Assembly: GCF_016862395.1 (NCBI RefSeq)
Contig: NZ_BOMW01000052.1
Span: 38,105-102,104 of the forward strand
Source: Actinoplanes siamensis
Lineage (GTDB): Bacteria > Actinomycetota > Actinomycetes > Mycobacteriales > Micromonosporaceae
Direction of reading: 5' to 3'
Length of the DNA: 64,000 nucleotides
Part shown: in pieces, positions 25,972-34,878 of the stretch
How the letters are laid out: every line of letters starts with the position of its first letter
Numbering within the stretch: the stretch's first letter is position 1
The notes under the pieces: model-generated
The model's input: the letters and a program-made list of their open reading frames with translations, nothing else
Database searches by the model: none
Told to the model about the DNA's origin: nothing
Made by a program: the position numbers and the translations under genes

Positions 25972-26850
25972 GTGGACCTGGCGTACCTGCGCGCGCACCC
26001 CGAGCACCTCCCGACATTCCTCATCCACCAGCGGATCCGCGAGACCCCGGTGCACCGCGGAGTGACCTCGGCGTCGCGGTTGACGCTTGACGACGGCACG
26101 TCACTGTTCGCGAAGTCGTGGCCGGACGGCCCCGCGCCGGAGGGGATGTTCGCGGCGGAGGCGGCCGGCCTGCGGTGGCTGCGCGGGGCGGGGGCGGTTC
26201 CCGTACCCGAAATAATCGTCTCTCTGCCCGAGCTGATCGCGATGGAATGGGTGGAACCGGGCGAGGCCGGCCGTCAGGCCGCTGAGCTTTTCGGGCGCGG
26301 CCTGGCCGCGCTGCATCGCAGCGGCGCGGAAACGTTCGGGGCGCCGTGGCCGGGCTGGATCGGGCCGCTGCCGCTGGACAACACACCATCGGGCGGGCCG
26401 TGGAGCTCGTGGTTCGCCGAGCGCCGGCTGCTTCCGCACCTGCGGGCGTCCGCTGATCGAGGCGCGCTTTCCGGCTCCGACATCGCCGTGGTCGAACAAA
26501 TCCTCAAGACGATTGCGCGGTACGGGGTGGAGGAGCCTCCGTCCCGGATCCACGGCGACCTGTGGCCGGGGAATCTGCTGTGGGGCGCCGACGGGCGCGG
26601 GTGGCTCGTCGATCCGGCGGCGCACGGCGGTCACCGGGAGACCGATCTCGCGACGTTGTCGCTGTTCGGCGGGGTCCCGCACCTGGACGTGATCCTCGGG
26701 GCGTACCGGGCGGAGTGGCCGCTCGCGGACGGGTGGGAGCGCCGGGTGCCGTTGCACCAGCTGCATCTCCTGCTCGTGCACACGGCAGCGTTCGGGTCGG
26801 GTTTCCGTGGCGCCGTGCGGGCGGCCGCGGATGCCGTCCTGCGCGGTTGA
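25972..26850 (+). CDS. Fructosamine kinase family protein
   Basis: A 292-residue kinase-like protein of the fructosamine-3-kinase/APH fold. The catalytic loop is RIHGDLWPGNLLWGADG and the metal-binding segment WLVDPAAHGGHRETDLA. Family members phosphorylate sugar adducts on proteins or amino acids, which destabilises and removes them. GTG start. Confidence 0.87.
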   Translation: MDLAYLRAHPEHLPTFLIHQRIRETPVHRGVTSASRLTLDDGTSLFAKSWPDGPAPEGMFAAEAAGLRWLRGAGAVPVPEIIVSLPELIAMEWVEPGEAGRQAAELFGRGLAALHRSGAETFGAPWPGWIGPLPLDNTPSGGPWSSWFAERRLLPHLRASADRGALSGSDIAVVEQILKTIARYGVEEPPSRIHGDLWPGNLLWGADGRGWLVDPAAHGGHRETDLATLSLFGGVPHLDVILGAYRAEWPLADGWERRVPLHQLHLLLVHTAAFGSGFRGAVRAAADAVLRG

Positions 26851-27172
26851 CCCCTGTCGGCCGGTGGGCGTGCGGCCGCTTGCGCCTTCGCGCCGGGCGG
26901 GGCTGGGCCAGCCTCTGGGTTCTCCTTCGCCGGACTCCGTCCCGTGGCGGCCGCCACTTCCCAGCGGTCTCCGCGCTTTCCGGCGGCCGCTCCGCCTTGG
27001 GCGTCCCCACCTTCCGGCGGGCTGGCCTTCCTGCAGGCATCCCTGTGGACAGGTGTCGGTCCGTTGTCCACAGGCCGATATGCCTAGCGGCAACTCGGCG
27101 GCGGAGCGGCTAGATTCGATTCGTGAGCGAGACCAGGAGATCAGCCGAGCGGCGCCGGTGGCGGCCGTGATC
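26851..27172. other. Intergenic region upstream of moaA with DnaA-box inverted repeat
   Basis: The 322-base gap has GC-rich sequence with no convincing gene, then an inverted repeat formed by TGTGGACAG (27044-27052) and the exact DnaA-box word TTGTCCACA (27064-27072). The moaA promoter must lie between this repeat and 27173. Confidence 0.55.
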
Positions 27173-28174
27173 ATGCTTGCTGATCGCTTCGGCCGCGTCG
27201 CCGCCGACCTGCGGGTCTCCCTCACCGACCGCTGCAACCTGCGCTGCACCTATTGCATGCCCGCCGAGGGGCTGGCCTGGATGCCGCAGCCGGACCAGCT
27301 CACCGACGACGAGGTGATTCGCCTGGTGCGCATCGCGGTCGAGCGGCTCGGAGTGACCGAGGTGCGGTTCACCGGCGGCGAGCCGCTGATCCGGCGTGGC
27401 CTCGTCAGGATCGTCACCGAGGCGGCGCGGCTGACTCCGCGCCCCCGACTGTCCATCACCACCAACGGCATCGGGCTGGACCGGCTCGCCCCGTCCCTGC
27501 GGGAGGCCGGTCTCGACCGGGTCAACGTCTCGCTCGACACCCTCGATCCTGACCGGTTCCACACACTCACGCTCCGCGATCGACATGCCGACGTGCTGCG
27601 CGGTCTGCGTGCCGCGGCCGACGCCGGCCTGACCCCCGTGAAGATCAATACGGTCCTGATGCGTGGGGTGAACGACGACGAGGCGCCCGCGCTGCTGCGG
27701 TTCGCGCTGGAGCATGGGTACCAGTTGCGGTTCATCGAGCAGATGCCGCTGGACGCTCAGCACCAGTGGGACCGGCACACCATGGTGACGGCCGAGGAGA
27801 TCCTCACGGCGCTGAAGTCCTTCGATCTGCGTCCCGACATGGTTTCACGTGGAACGGCTCCGGCCGAGACCTGGCTGGTGCCGGGACATGTGGACGCGGC
27901 GGGCGAGCCGGCCCGGGTCGGCGTGATCGGTAGCGTGACGCGGCCGTTCTGCGGGGACTGCGACCGCACCCGGCTGACCGCCGACGGACAGGTGCGCAAC
28001 TGCCTCTTCGCCACCGAGGAGAGCGACCTGCGCAAGCTGCTGCGTGACGGCGCGCCCGACGCCGAGATCGCCGAGGCCTGGCGGGTGGCCATGGCGGGCA
28101 AGCGAGCCGGCCACGGCATCGACGACCCGACCTTCCTGCAGCCGGCCCGACCCATGTCCGCCATCGGAGGCTGA
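27173..28174 (+). CDS. moaA: GTP 3',8-cyclase (molybdenum cofactor step 1)
   Basis: A 333-residue radical-SAM enzyme that, with MoaC, converts GTP to cyclic pyranopterin monophosphate. The first iron-sulfur cluster motif is LTDRCNLRCTYCMPAEGL; the second cluster is bound by the C-terminal cysteines in RPFCGDCDRTRLTADG and VRNCLF. The C-terminal Gly-Gly required for activity is present (SAIGG). ATG 27173 gives the usual length; GTG 27158 and 27167 are alternatives. MoaD follows after three bases. Confidence 0.95.
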   Translation: MLADRFGRVAADLRVSLTDRCNLRCTYCMPAEGLAWMPQPDQLTDDEVIRLVRIAVERLGVTEVRFTGGEPLIRRGLVRIVTEAARLTPRPRLSITTNGIGLDRLAPSLREAGLDRVNVSLDTLDPDRFHTLTLRDRHADVLRGLRAAADAGLTPVKINTVLMRGVNDDEAPALLRFALEHGYQLRFIEQMPLDAQHQWDRHTMVTAEEILTALKSFDLRPDMVSRGTAPAETWLVPGHVDAAGEPARVGVIGSVTRPFCGDCDRTRLTADGQVRNCLFATEESDLRKLLRDGAPDAEIAEAWRVAMAGKRAGHGIDDPTFLQPARPMSAIGG

Positions 28175-28177
28175 CCC

Positions 28178-28420
28178 TTGCTGACCGTCCGCTACTTCGC
28201 CGGCGCCCGCGCCGCGGCCGGGGGTGTGCCGTCCGAGCAGATCTCGGCCGGGTCGTTGGAAGAGCTGACCCAGGTCCTCACCGATCGGCACGGCGAGCGG
28301 TTGAGCCTGGTCCTCAAGGCGGCGAGTTTCCTGGTAGATGGTTTGACCTGCCACGATCGGCAGGCTCCCCTGCCGGCGGGCGCGACCGTCGACGTCCTGC
28401 CGCCCTTCGCCGGCGGCTGA
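28178..28420 (+). CDS. moaD: Molybdopterin synthase sulfur-carrier subunit
   Basis: An 80-residue ubiquitin-fold protein ending in the essential Gly-Gly (VLPPFAGG), which is thiocarboxylated and supplies sulfur to molybdopterin. TTG start with GGAGG seven bases upstream, overlapping the moaA end. Its partner MoaE is encoded 10 kb away at 38386. Confidence 0.9.
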   Translation: MLTVRYFAGARAAAGGVPSEQISAGSLEELTQVLTDRHGERLSLVLKAASFLVDGLTCHDRQAPLPAGATVDVLPPFAGG

Positions 28421-29030
28421 TCGCGGGCAGCCGGGCCGCGCGCGACCTTCAGCATCCGGCCGGCCATCACCCGCGGCCGTTCGCGTGTCCGCGGGCTGGC
28501 CTCCGGGTTCGCGTTTTTGTCGTACCCCTCGGGCAGGATTCTGGTCGCCGAGGTGATCCGGGGTGGTTCGCATCAACACGGGGATGATGCGCGCTGCCCC
28601 GGAACACTCGGCAACCGGCTGGGTGACCGGCTGCGCGGCTGGCCCGAGCTCGACGAGCGAAAGGCACGGCTGGCCGGCGGGCGTGTGCGGAGCCCCGGCG
28701 CGGCGTGGCGGGGCCCAGCACGGCGTGGCGTCGCGGGGGCCGCGGCACGGCGCGGCGTGGCGGGGGCGCCGGCGTGGCGGGGGCACCGGCGTGGCGGGGG
28801 GGGCCGCGGCGCGGCATGGCGGGGGGCCGCTGCCCTGGCTTCGGGGCGCCGTGGACACGGCTTCGCGGGTGGCCTCAGCTTGCGAGTGGCCGCAGCTTCG
28901 CGGGGACGGGGGCTCGGTGTGGGGGCGGTCGTCGAGGGTGCGGTGACCGGGCTGGTCGGGGGTCGGGGAGACTTGGGGCGGTGTTCGGGAGGCGGCTGGC
29001 TACGGTGGGACCGCTGGGGGGAGGAAGAAG
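28421..29030. other. 610-base gap with G-rich tandem repeats
   Basis: No gene is supported. The open frames here are repetitive Gly/Arg/Ala strings in several phases. The central part is a G-rich repeat (annotated separately). The last 30 bases hold the ribosome-binding site of the metallophosphoesterase. Confidence 0.6.
28697..28832 (+). repeat. Degenerate tandem repeat of CGGCGTGGCGGGGG
   Basis: At least six variants of CGGCGTGGCGGGG follow one another, two with a clean 17-base period (GCRCCGGCGTGGCGGGG, near 28767-28800). Multiple G4-G9 runs on the plus strand make G-quadruplex formation plausible. Confidence 0.8.
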
Positions 29031-30365
29031 TTGGTGGCGTTCGTCGCGGTGATCCTGGTGCTCATCGGCCTGGCCCATTACTACCTGTGGAGACGGCTGG
29101 TGCGGGACACCACACGGCCCGGCCCGGGACGGCGGGCCGGCGCGGTGGTGGCCGCCGTGCTGGGGCTGCTCGTGCCGGTGACGCTGATCGCGGTGCGGGC
29201 CGGATACCTCACCTGGCTGGCCTGGACCGGGTATCTGTGGATCGCGCTGATGTTCTACCTACTGATCAGCCTGATCGTGCTGGAGGTTCCGCGCCTGGTG
29301 GTGCGGCTCCTGTGGGCGGACCGTGGGCGTACCGCCGAAATCGCGGAAGCGCCGGGGAGCCGCGGTGACGCCGCGGACAGTGAGTTGCTGCCTGCCGGGT
29401 CTGTTCCGGTCACGGCAGCAAGCGGCAGCTCGGCCGAGGGAGCCGGGAGCGGCGTGGCAAGCGGCACGGGACGCGCGCAGGGCGCGGAGGACGGCGGTCC
29501 GGAGCGCGCGGGACCCACGGACGACGGGGCTGCGGAGCGTGCCGGGGTCGACCGGCGGCTGCTGCTGGCGCGTGGTGCGGCGATCTTCGCGGGGCTGACC
29601 ACCGCCAGCGTCACCGGCTACGGGATCCGGACCGCGACCAGTGCGCCGCGGATCGACCGGGTGCGGATTCCGATCGCGAAGCTGCCGCGCGGCATGGACG
29701 GCACCCGGCTGGCAGTGGTCTCCGACATCCACCTCGGGCCGCTGACCGGAATCGGGCACACCGAGCGCATCACCCGTGTGATCAATTCGGTGGGCGCGGA
29801 CCTGGTGTGCGTCGTCGGTGACCTCGTCGACGGCACCGTCGCGGAGCTGGGTCGGCTCGCCGAGCCGCTGCGCGGGATCGAGTCGCGCAGGGGCGCCTAC
29901 TTCGTGACCGGGAACCACGAGTACTACTCCGGCTTCCAGCCTTGGATCGACGAGGTCGCCGAGCTGGGCATGCGCCCGCTGCGCAACGAGCGGGTGGAGA
30001 TCGACGGGCTGGACCTGGCCGGGGTCAACGACCTGGGCGGGGAGGAGCACGGCGATCCGGCCGATTTCGGCAAGGCGCTCGGCGACCGTGACCCCGGCCG
30101 GCCGGTGGTGCTGATGGCGCACCAGCCGCTGGCCGCCAAGGACGCCGCGCCCTACGGCGTGGACCTGCAGGTCTCCGGGCACACCCACGGCGGCCAGATG
30201 GCGCCGTTCAACCTCCTCGTGAAGTTGCAGCAACCGGTAGTCTCCGGCTTCGGGCGGGTCGACGGAGTGCCGGTTTACGTGACCAACGGCGCGGGCTTCT
30301 GGGGCCCTCCCGTGCGTGTCGGAGCACCGCCACAGGTCACGGTGATCGAACTCCGCATGGCGTAA
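29031..30365 (+). CDS. Membrane-anchored metallophosphoesterase
   Basis: A 444-residue protein. Three membrane helices (about residues 1-15, 37-58 and 63-87) precede a low-complexity linker rich in Gly, Ser and Ala (100-180), a fourth hydrophobic segment that may be a Tat-like or membrane passage (183-205), and a calcineurin-like phosphoesterase domain. Metal-binding motifs are VVSDIHLGPL, VVGDLVDG, VTGNHEYYSG and VSGHTHGGQMAP. TTG 29031 with GGGGGAGG seven bases before is preferred; GTG 29034 is possible. Substrate unknown. Confidence 0.88.
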   Translation: MVAFVAVILVLIGLAHYYLWRRLVRDTTRPGPGRRAGAVVAAVLGLLVPVTLIAVRAGYLTWLAWTGYLWIALMFYLLISLIVLEVPRLVVRLLWADRGRTAEIAEAPGSRGDAADSELLPAGSVPVTAASGSSAEGAGSGVASGTGRAQGAEDGGPERAGPTDDGAAERAGVDRRLLLARGAAIFAGLTTASVTGYGIRTATSAPRIDRVRIPIAKLPRGMDGTRLAVVSDIHLGPLTGIGHTERITRVINSVGADLVCVVGDLVDGTVAELGRLAEPLRGIESRRGAYFVTGNHEYYSGFQPWIDEVAELGMRPLRNERVEIDGLDLAGVNDLGGEEHGDPADFGKALGDRDPGRPVVLMAHQPLAAKDAAPYGVDLQVSGHTHGGQMAPFNLLVKLQQPVVSGFGRVDGVPVYVTNGAGFWGPPVRVGAPPQVTVIELRMA

Positions 30366-30439
30366 CTCATCAAGATCGGTAAGTGTGTTTGAGCGTGGCG
30401 ATTGTTGCCGGAACCGACGGCCGTGACAGGATGCGAGAC

Positions 30440-33400
30440 GTGGAGGTCAGCCCGGACACATACGTCGCCGACCTGCACATTCACTCGCGATATTCGCGGG
30501 CCTGCAGCCGTGACCTGGCCCTGCCCAACCTGGCCTGGTGGGCCCGGCGCAAGGGCATCGCCCTGCTGGGCACCGGTGACTTCACCCACCCGGCGTGGTT
30601 CGAGCACCTCAGGGAGAGCCTGGATCCGGCCGGGCCCGGTCTCTTCCGGCTCAACGACGAGGATCCGGTCACCAAGCGGCTCCCCGGCTCGCTTCGGGGC
30701 ACCACGCCGGCCCGGTTCATGCTCAGCGTCGAGATCTCCACGATCTACAAGCGCGACGACCGCACCCGCAAGGTGCACCACCTGCTCTACGCGCCAGACT
30801 TCGAGTCCGCCGCGAAGATCAACACGGCGTTGGGCCGGATCGGCAACCTGACCGCCGACGGCCGCCCGATCCTCGGCCTGGACTCGCGCGACCTGCTGGA
30901 GATCACGCTGGAGGCCGGCGGCTACCTGATCCCGGCGCACATCTGGACGCCGTGGTTCTCCGCGCTCGGCTCGAAATCCGGCTTCGACGCGATCGCCGAC
31001 TGCTACGCCGACCTGGCCGACCACGTCACCGCGGTGGAGACCGGCCTCTCCTCCGACCCGGCGATGAACTGGCGGGTCTCCAGCCTGGACCGGTACCGCC
31101 TGGTTTCGAACTCGGACGCGCACTCGCCGGGCGCCCTGGCCCGCGAGGCAACCCTGTTCACCGGCACCCCTGACTACTTCGCGGTCAAGGACGGCACCGG
31201 CCTGGCCGGCACCCTCGAGTTCTTCCCGGAGGAAGGGAAGTACCACGCCGACGGCCACCGCGCCTGCGGCGTCAACTGGGAGCCGGAGCGCACCCGCGAG
31301 GCCGGTGGGCGTTGCCCGGAGTGCGGCCGCCCGCTGACCGTCGGCGTGCTGAGCCGGGTCGAGGACCTGGCCGACCGGCCGGAGGGCTTCACCAGGGACA
31401 CGCACGTCGAGCACCTGATTCAGCTGCACGAGATCCTCGGCGAGATCCACGGCGTCGGCCCGAAGTCGAAGACCGTCGAGTCGCAGCTCAACCATCTGGT
31501 CGCAACGCTGGGCGCGGAGCTGGACATCCTGCGCAAGGTGCCGGTCGAGGAGATCGGCAAGGCCGGCGGCGAGGAACTGCGCGAGGCGATCACCCGGCTG
31601 CGCCGGGGAGACGTCAGGAGAATCGCGGGGTACGACGGCGAGTACGGCGTGATCACCCTCTTCGAGCCCGGTGAGCTGCGCAATCGCAGTAGTGCGCCGC
31701 AGGTGGAGACGCTGTTCGACATGTTCCCGGTGGACCCGCCGAAGAAGGCGCCGGTCAAGGAGGCCAAGCCGAAGGCCAAGCCGGCGAAGGTGAAGCCGGC
31801 CCCGCCGCCGATCGCCCCGCCGCCGAGCCCGCACGAGCCGTTCGAGCCGATGCTGGCCGGTATGGAGGAGGTCGGCACCGGCCTGCTGGACCGTCTCGAC
31901 GCGATGCAGCGGGTGGCCGCGTCCGCGCCGGGTGGCCCGCTGCTGATCGTGGCCGGTCCGGGCACCGGCAAGACCCGGACGCTGACCCACCGGATCGCGT
32001 ATCTCTGCGCCGAGCTCGGCGTCTTCCCGGAGCGCTGCCTGGCCATCACGTTCACCCGGCGGGCCGCGGCCGAGCTGCGGGAGCGGTTGGAGAGCCTGCT
32101 CGGTGACGTGGCCGAGGACATCACCGTGGGCACGTTCCACTCACTGGGCCTGAGCATCCTGAAGGAGAACGCCAAGGCGGCCGGGCTGGGCGCCGGCTGG
32201 CGGATCGCCGAGGAGCCGGAGCAGAAGCAGGCCCGGGAGCAGGCCGGCGACGACGAGACCGCGTACCGGAAGCTGCTGCGCCAGCAGGACCTGGTCGACC
32301 TGGACGATGTGATGAGCGTCCCGGTCGCGCTGCTGCGCGAGGATCCGGCCCTGGTCGAGAAGTACCGCAGGCGCTGGCAGTGGATCTTCGTCGACGAGTA
32401 CCAGGACGTCGACGAGCTGCAGTACGAGCTGCTGCGCCTGCTCTCCCCGGCGGACGGCAACCTGTGCGCGATCGGCGACCCGGACCAGGCGATCTACTCG
32501 TTCCGCGGTGCCGACGTGCGTTATTTCCTGCGGTTCAACCAGGACTTCGTCGACGCCCGGCTGGTCCGGCTGACCCGCAACTACCGCTCGTCGGCACCGA
32601 TCCTGGCCGCCGCGGTGCAGGCGATCGCCCCGTCCTCGCTGGTCACCGGCCGCCGGCTGGACCCGGCCCGGCTGGATCCGGAGGCGGCGCTGGTCGGCCG
32701 CTATCCGGCGCGCAGCGTCGCGGACGAGGCCGACTTCGTCGTCCGCACCATCGACGAACTCGTCGGCGGCCTGTCCCACCGGTCGCTGGACTCGGGCCGG
32801 GTGGACTCGCGGTCGGCCACCGCCGGCTCGCTGTCGTTCTCGGACATCGCGGTGCTCTATCGCACCGACGCGCAGTCCGGCCCGATCCTCGAGGCGCTGT
32901 CCCGGGCCGGCGTGCCGGTGCAGAAGCGCTCGCACAACCGGCTGCGGGACCGGCCCGGCGTCGAGGTGATCGCCCGCGAGCTGCGGCACGCCGGCGGGCC
33001 GGGCGGCGCACTGGCGGCGCGGATCAAGCTTTCCGCGCAGTCGCTGGCCCAGCGGTACGCCGCGCCGACGCTGGACGGCGGGCAGATCGGCCCGGAGGAC
33101 ATCTGGACGGCGGCCGACCTGCTCACGCCGCTGGCCGAGCGGGTCGGCGACGACCTGCCGCAGTTCCTGCAGCAGCTGGAGACGGGCGCCGAGGTGGACG
33201 CGCTGGATCCGCGCGCCGAGGCGGTGAACCTGCTCACCTTGCACGCCGCCAAGGGCTTGGAATTTCCTGTGGTGTTCCTGGTCGGCTGCGAGGACGGGCT
33301 GCTCCCGCTGCGCTGGCCGGGCGCGCAGCCGAGCGACGAGGAGATCGCCGAGGAGCGGCGGCTGTTCTTCGTCGGGCTGACCCGGGCGCAGGACCGCCTG

Positions 33401-33553
33401 TACGTGAGCTATTCGGCGAAGCGGTCGCGGCACGGCAGTGAGCGGGAGCAGCAGCCAACCCCGTTCCTCGATGTGATCGACTCCGGATTGTTCGAGCGGC
33501 TCGGCGAGACGATGCCGGCCCGGCCGAAGGACCGCCAGCTCAGGCTGCTCTGA
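30440..33553 (+). CDS. Endonuclease Q-like PHP nuclease fused to a UvrD-family helicase
   Basis: A 1,037-residue two-part protein. Residues 8-415 match the EndoQ/PHP family: HIHSRYS (metal His13/His15), GTGDFTHP, SVEIS, PAHIWTPW and NSDAHSP, then a cysteine cluster (C276, C292, C295) and helix-hairpin-helix-like GEIHGVGPKSK. EndoQ nicks DNA beside deaminated bases. A Lys/Pro/Ala linker (430-470) leads to a UvrD helicase: VAGPGTGKTRTLTHR (Walker A), FVDEYQDVDELQ (Walker B), GDPDQAIYSFRG, TLHAAKGLEFPVV and FVGLTRAQDRLYVS. All nuclease and helicase motifs look intact. A likely -10 (CAGGAT) seven bases before GTG 30440 decides the start; ATG 30431 is an alternative. A single-polypeptide repair machine is inferred. 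Confidence 0.9.
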   Translation: MEVSPDTYVADLHIHSRYSRACSRDLALPNLAWWARRKGIALLGTGDFTHPAWFEHLRESLDPAGPGLFRLNDEDPVTKRLPGSLRGTTPARFMLSVEISTIYKRDDRTRKVHHLLYAPDFESAAKINTALGRIGNLTADGRPILGLDSRDLLEITLEAGGYLIPAHIWTPWFSALGSKSGFDAIADCYADLADHVTAVETGLSSDPAMNWRVSSLDRYRLVSNSDAHSPGALAREATLFTGTPDYFAVKDGTGLAGTLEFFPEEGKYHADGHRACGVNWEPERTREAGGRCPECGRPLTVGVLSRVEDLADRPEGFTRDTHVEHLIQLHEILGEIHGVGPKSKTVESQLNHLVATLGAELDILRKVPVEEIGKAGGEELREAITRLRRGDVRRIAGYDGEYGVITLFEPGELRNRSSAPQVETLFDMFPVDPPKKAPVKEAKPKAKPAKVKPAPPPIAPPPSPHEPFEPMLAGMEEVGTGLLDRLDAMQRVAASAPGGPLLIVAGPGTGKTRTLTHRIAYLCAELGVFPERCLAITFTRRAAAELRERLESLLGDVAEDITVGTFHSLGLSILKENAKAAGLGAGWRIAEEPEQKQAREQAGDDETAYRKLLRQQDLVDLDDVMSVPVALLREDPALVEKYRRRWQWIFVDEYQDVDELQYELLRLLSPADGNLCAIGDPDQAIYSFRGADVRYFLRFNQDFVDARLVRLTRNYRSSAPILAAAVQAIAPSSLVTGRRLDPARLDPEAALVGRYPARSVADEADFVVRTIDELVGGLSHRSLDSGRVDSRSATAGSLSFSDIAVLYRTDAQSGPILEALSRAGVPVQKRSHNRLRDRPGVEVIARELRHAGGPGGALAARIKLSAQSLAQRYAAPTLDGGQIGPEDIWTAADLLTPLAERVGDDLPQFLQQLETGAEVDALDPRAEAVNLLTLHAAKGLEFPVVFLVGCEDGLLPLRWPGAQPSDEEIAEERRLFFVGLTRAQDRLYVSYSAKRSRHGSEREQQPTPFLDVIDSGLFERLGETMPARPKDRQLRLL

Positions 33554-33604
33554 GGGCAGGCGCGGGCGGGCACGGAAACCGGCTCGGCCGTTGGGGAAGC
33601 CGGC

Positions 33605-34054
33605 TCAGGCTGTCGTGACGACGCCGGCCAGCGCGCCGAGCAGCAGCGCCGGGCCGAACGGGAAGACCCGGCGCCGGGTGGCCAGCGCGACCACTGCCAC
33701 CCCGGCGCCGATCAGGTGCGCCAGGAGCAGACCGGCGACCACCGCCGGCCATCCGCCGGCGAGCCCGAGCACCAACGCCAGCACCGCGCCCAGCTTGACG
33801 TCTCCGAGTCCGAGTCCGAGCCCTCGCCCGGGCAGCAACGCGATCATCAGATAAGCCGCGCCGACCAGACCGGCCGCCAGCAGCGCCGCCGCGATCCGGC
33901 CCGGCGCCAGCACGGCCAGCGGGATCCCGGCGCCCAGGGCCAGCGCGGCGATCAGCGGGTCGGGCAGCCGCAGCTCGCGCAGATCGACCAGGGTCAACAG
34001 GAGGGCGGAGGCGCCCCCGGACACGCTCGCCAAGATCACAAGTAGTGACGACAT
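33605..34054 (-). CDS. A24 family prepilin peptidase-like protein
   Basis: A 149-residue membrane protein with about five helices. The two catalytic aspartates of A24 peptidases appear in LVDLRELRLPDPL and GLGDVKLGAVL. These enzymes cleave the leader of type IV prepilins or related secretion proteins. The N-terminal methyltransferase domain is absent, as is usual in actinobacteria. No pilus gene is adjacent. Confidence 0.85.
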   Translation of the reverse strand: MSSLLVILASVSGGASALLLTLVDLRELRLPDPLIAALALGAGIPLAVLAPGRIAAALLAAGLVGAAYLMIALLPGRGLGLGLGDVKLGAVLALVLGLAGGWPAVVAGLLLAHLIGAGVAVVALATRRRVFPFGPALLLGALAGVVTTA

Positions 34055-34098
34055 GAACCGGAAAGGTAACGGCCCCGGCCGCCGGGGGCTGGTCGGGT

Positions 34099-34127
34099 TG
34101 TGGACAACGGCACGGAACCGTCCACAG
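34099..34127. promoter_or_regulatory. Inverted pair of DnaA-box-like sequences
   Basis: TGTGGACAA at 34099-34107 is an exact DnaA-box match on the minus strand; CGTCCACAG follows at 34119-34127. The inverted arms extend to TGTGGACAACGG and ACCGTCCACA. They lie between divergent genes. Confidence 0.55.
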
Positions 34128-34141
34128 GGAGCGGCGCACGA

Positions 34142-34147
34142 TACCGT
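34142..34147 (+). promoter_or_regulatory. -10 element before the LppU-like gene
   Basis: TACCGT lies six bases before ATG 34154, supporting that start over GTG 34100. Confidence 0.5.
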
Positions 34148-34153
34148 GACCTG

Positions 34154-34771
34154 ATGTCGCACAACGGCCCGCACTCCGGCCCGCCGTGGTCCAGCGGGCG
34201 GCCCGAGGAGCCGTACGCGGAGCCCTCCGACCCGTGGGGCGATAGCCGCAGCGATCCGGCCTGGGAGGTTCCGCCGCCGTTCCCGCACCAGCAGGCGGCC
34301 TGGCCGGCACCGCAACCGGCCCCGCCGCCCGTCGATCCGCCCGGGCCGGCGAACCGGCGCGGCTTCGCCGTCGGCGCCCTGATCGCGGTGCTCAGCGTGC
34401 TGGTCGGCGGTGGACTGGCGACCGCCGTCTGGTTCCTGCTGGGCCGCCAGGAGGAGAAGGACGCTCCGGTCGCCGCGTCGTCCACCGCGCCGGCCGTGGT
34501 CCGTCCGCAGACCAGCGCGGACGCGCGGTTCGCCGGCAAGGGTCAGTGCGTGCGCAACGAGGGCACCAACACCGAGCCGGCGCTGCGGATCGCGACCTGC
34601 GCGGCGAACACCTACGAGGTGCTGCGCCGCTTCGACGGCAAGACCACCGGCGAGAAGGACGCGGTGGCCAAGTGCGCCAAGGTCGCCGGCTACACCAAGT
34701 GGTACTACTACGACACCGAGTACGACGACGTGGACTTCGTTCTGTGCCTGCGTGAGCACCGGCCGGAGTGA
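34154..34771 (+). CDS. LppU-like membrane-anchored protein
   Basis: A 205-residue protein. A Pro/Trp/Ser-rich cytoplasmic head (1-72) is followed by one membrane helix (about 75-98) and an external domain with four cysteines (GQCVRNEG, IATCAAN, AKCAKVAGY and VLCLREH). This layout matches the LppU/SCO3897 family, whose function is unknown. Confidence 0.78.
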   Translation: MSHNGPHSGPPWSSGRPEEPYAEPSDPWGDSRSDPAWEVPPPFPHQQAAWPAPQPAPPPVDPPGPANRRGFAVGALIAVLSVLVGGGLATAVWFLLGRQEEKDAPVAASSTAPAVVRPQTSADARFAGKGQCVRNEGTNTEPALRIATCAANTYEVLRRFDGKTTGEKDAVAKCAKVAGYTKWYYYDTEYDDVDFVLCLREHRPE

Positions 34772-34779
34772 TTCTGACC

Positions 34780-34856
34780 CGCTCTAGCGGACTCTAGCCG
34801 AATTCCTAGACAGCTTTAGAGCGACATATCGAGTGGACTCTAGCGTTCGTCCTAGA
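34780..34856 (+). promoter_or_regulatory. CTAG-rich duplicated operator-like element
   Basis: The unit GGACTCTAGC-N5-TCCTAGA occurs twice, at 34789-34810 and 34835-34856, with a period of 46 bases. The two halves are identical in both copies and only the five-base spacer differs. A palindrome CGCTCTAGCG overlaps the first copy. In all there are five CTAG words in 72 bases. The second copy ends eight bases before the -10 element of the ATPase gene, where a regulator would compete with or recruit RNA polymerase. Confidence 0.7.
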
Positions 34857-34864
34857 TGGCCCGA

Positions 34865-34870
34865 TACGGT
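34865..34870 (+). promoter_or_regulatory. -10 element before the STAND-like ATPase gene
   Basis: TACGGT ends eight bases before ATG 34879, consistent with a leaderless transcript starting just below the duplicated CTAG element. Confidence 0.5.
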
Positions 34871-34878
34871 GCTACGTC

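Noticed and set aside
28467..28817. 116-codon minus-strand Pro/Arg/Ala-rich frame
   Set aside because: It is the complement of the G-rich repeat and has no start signal or domain.
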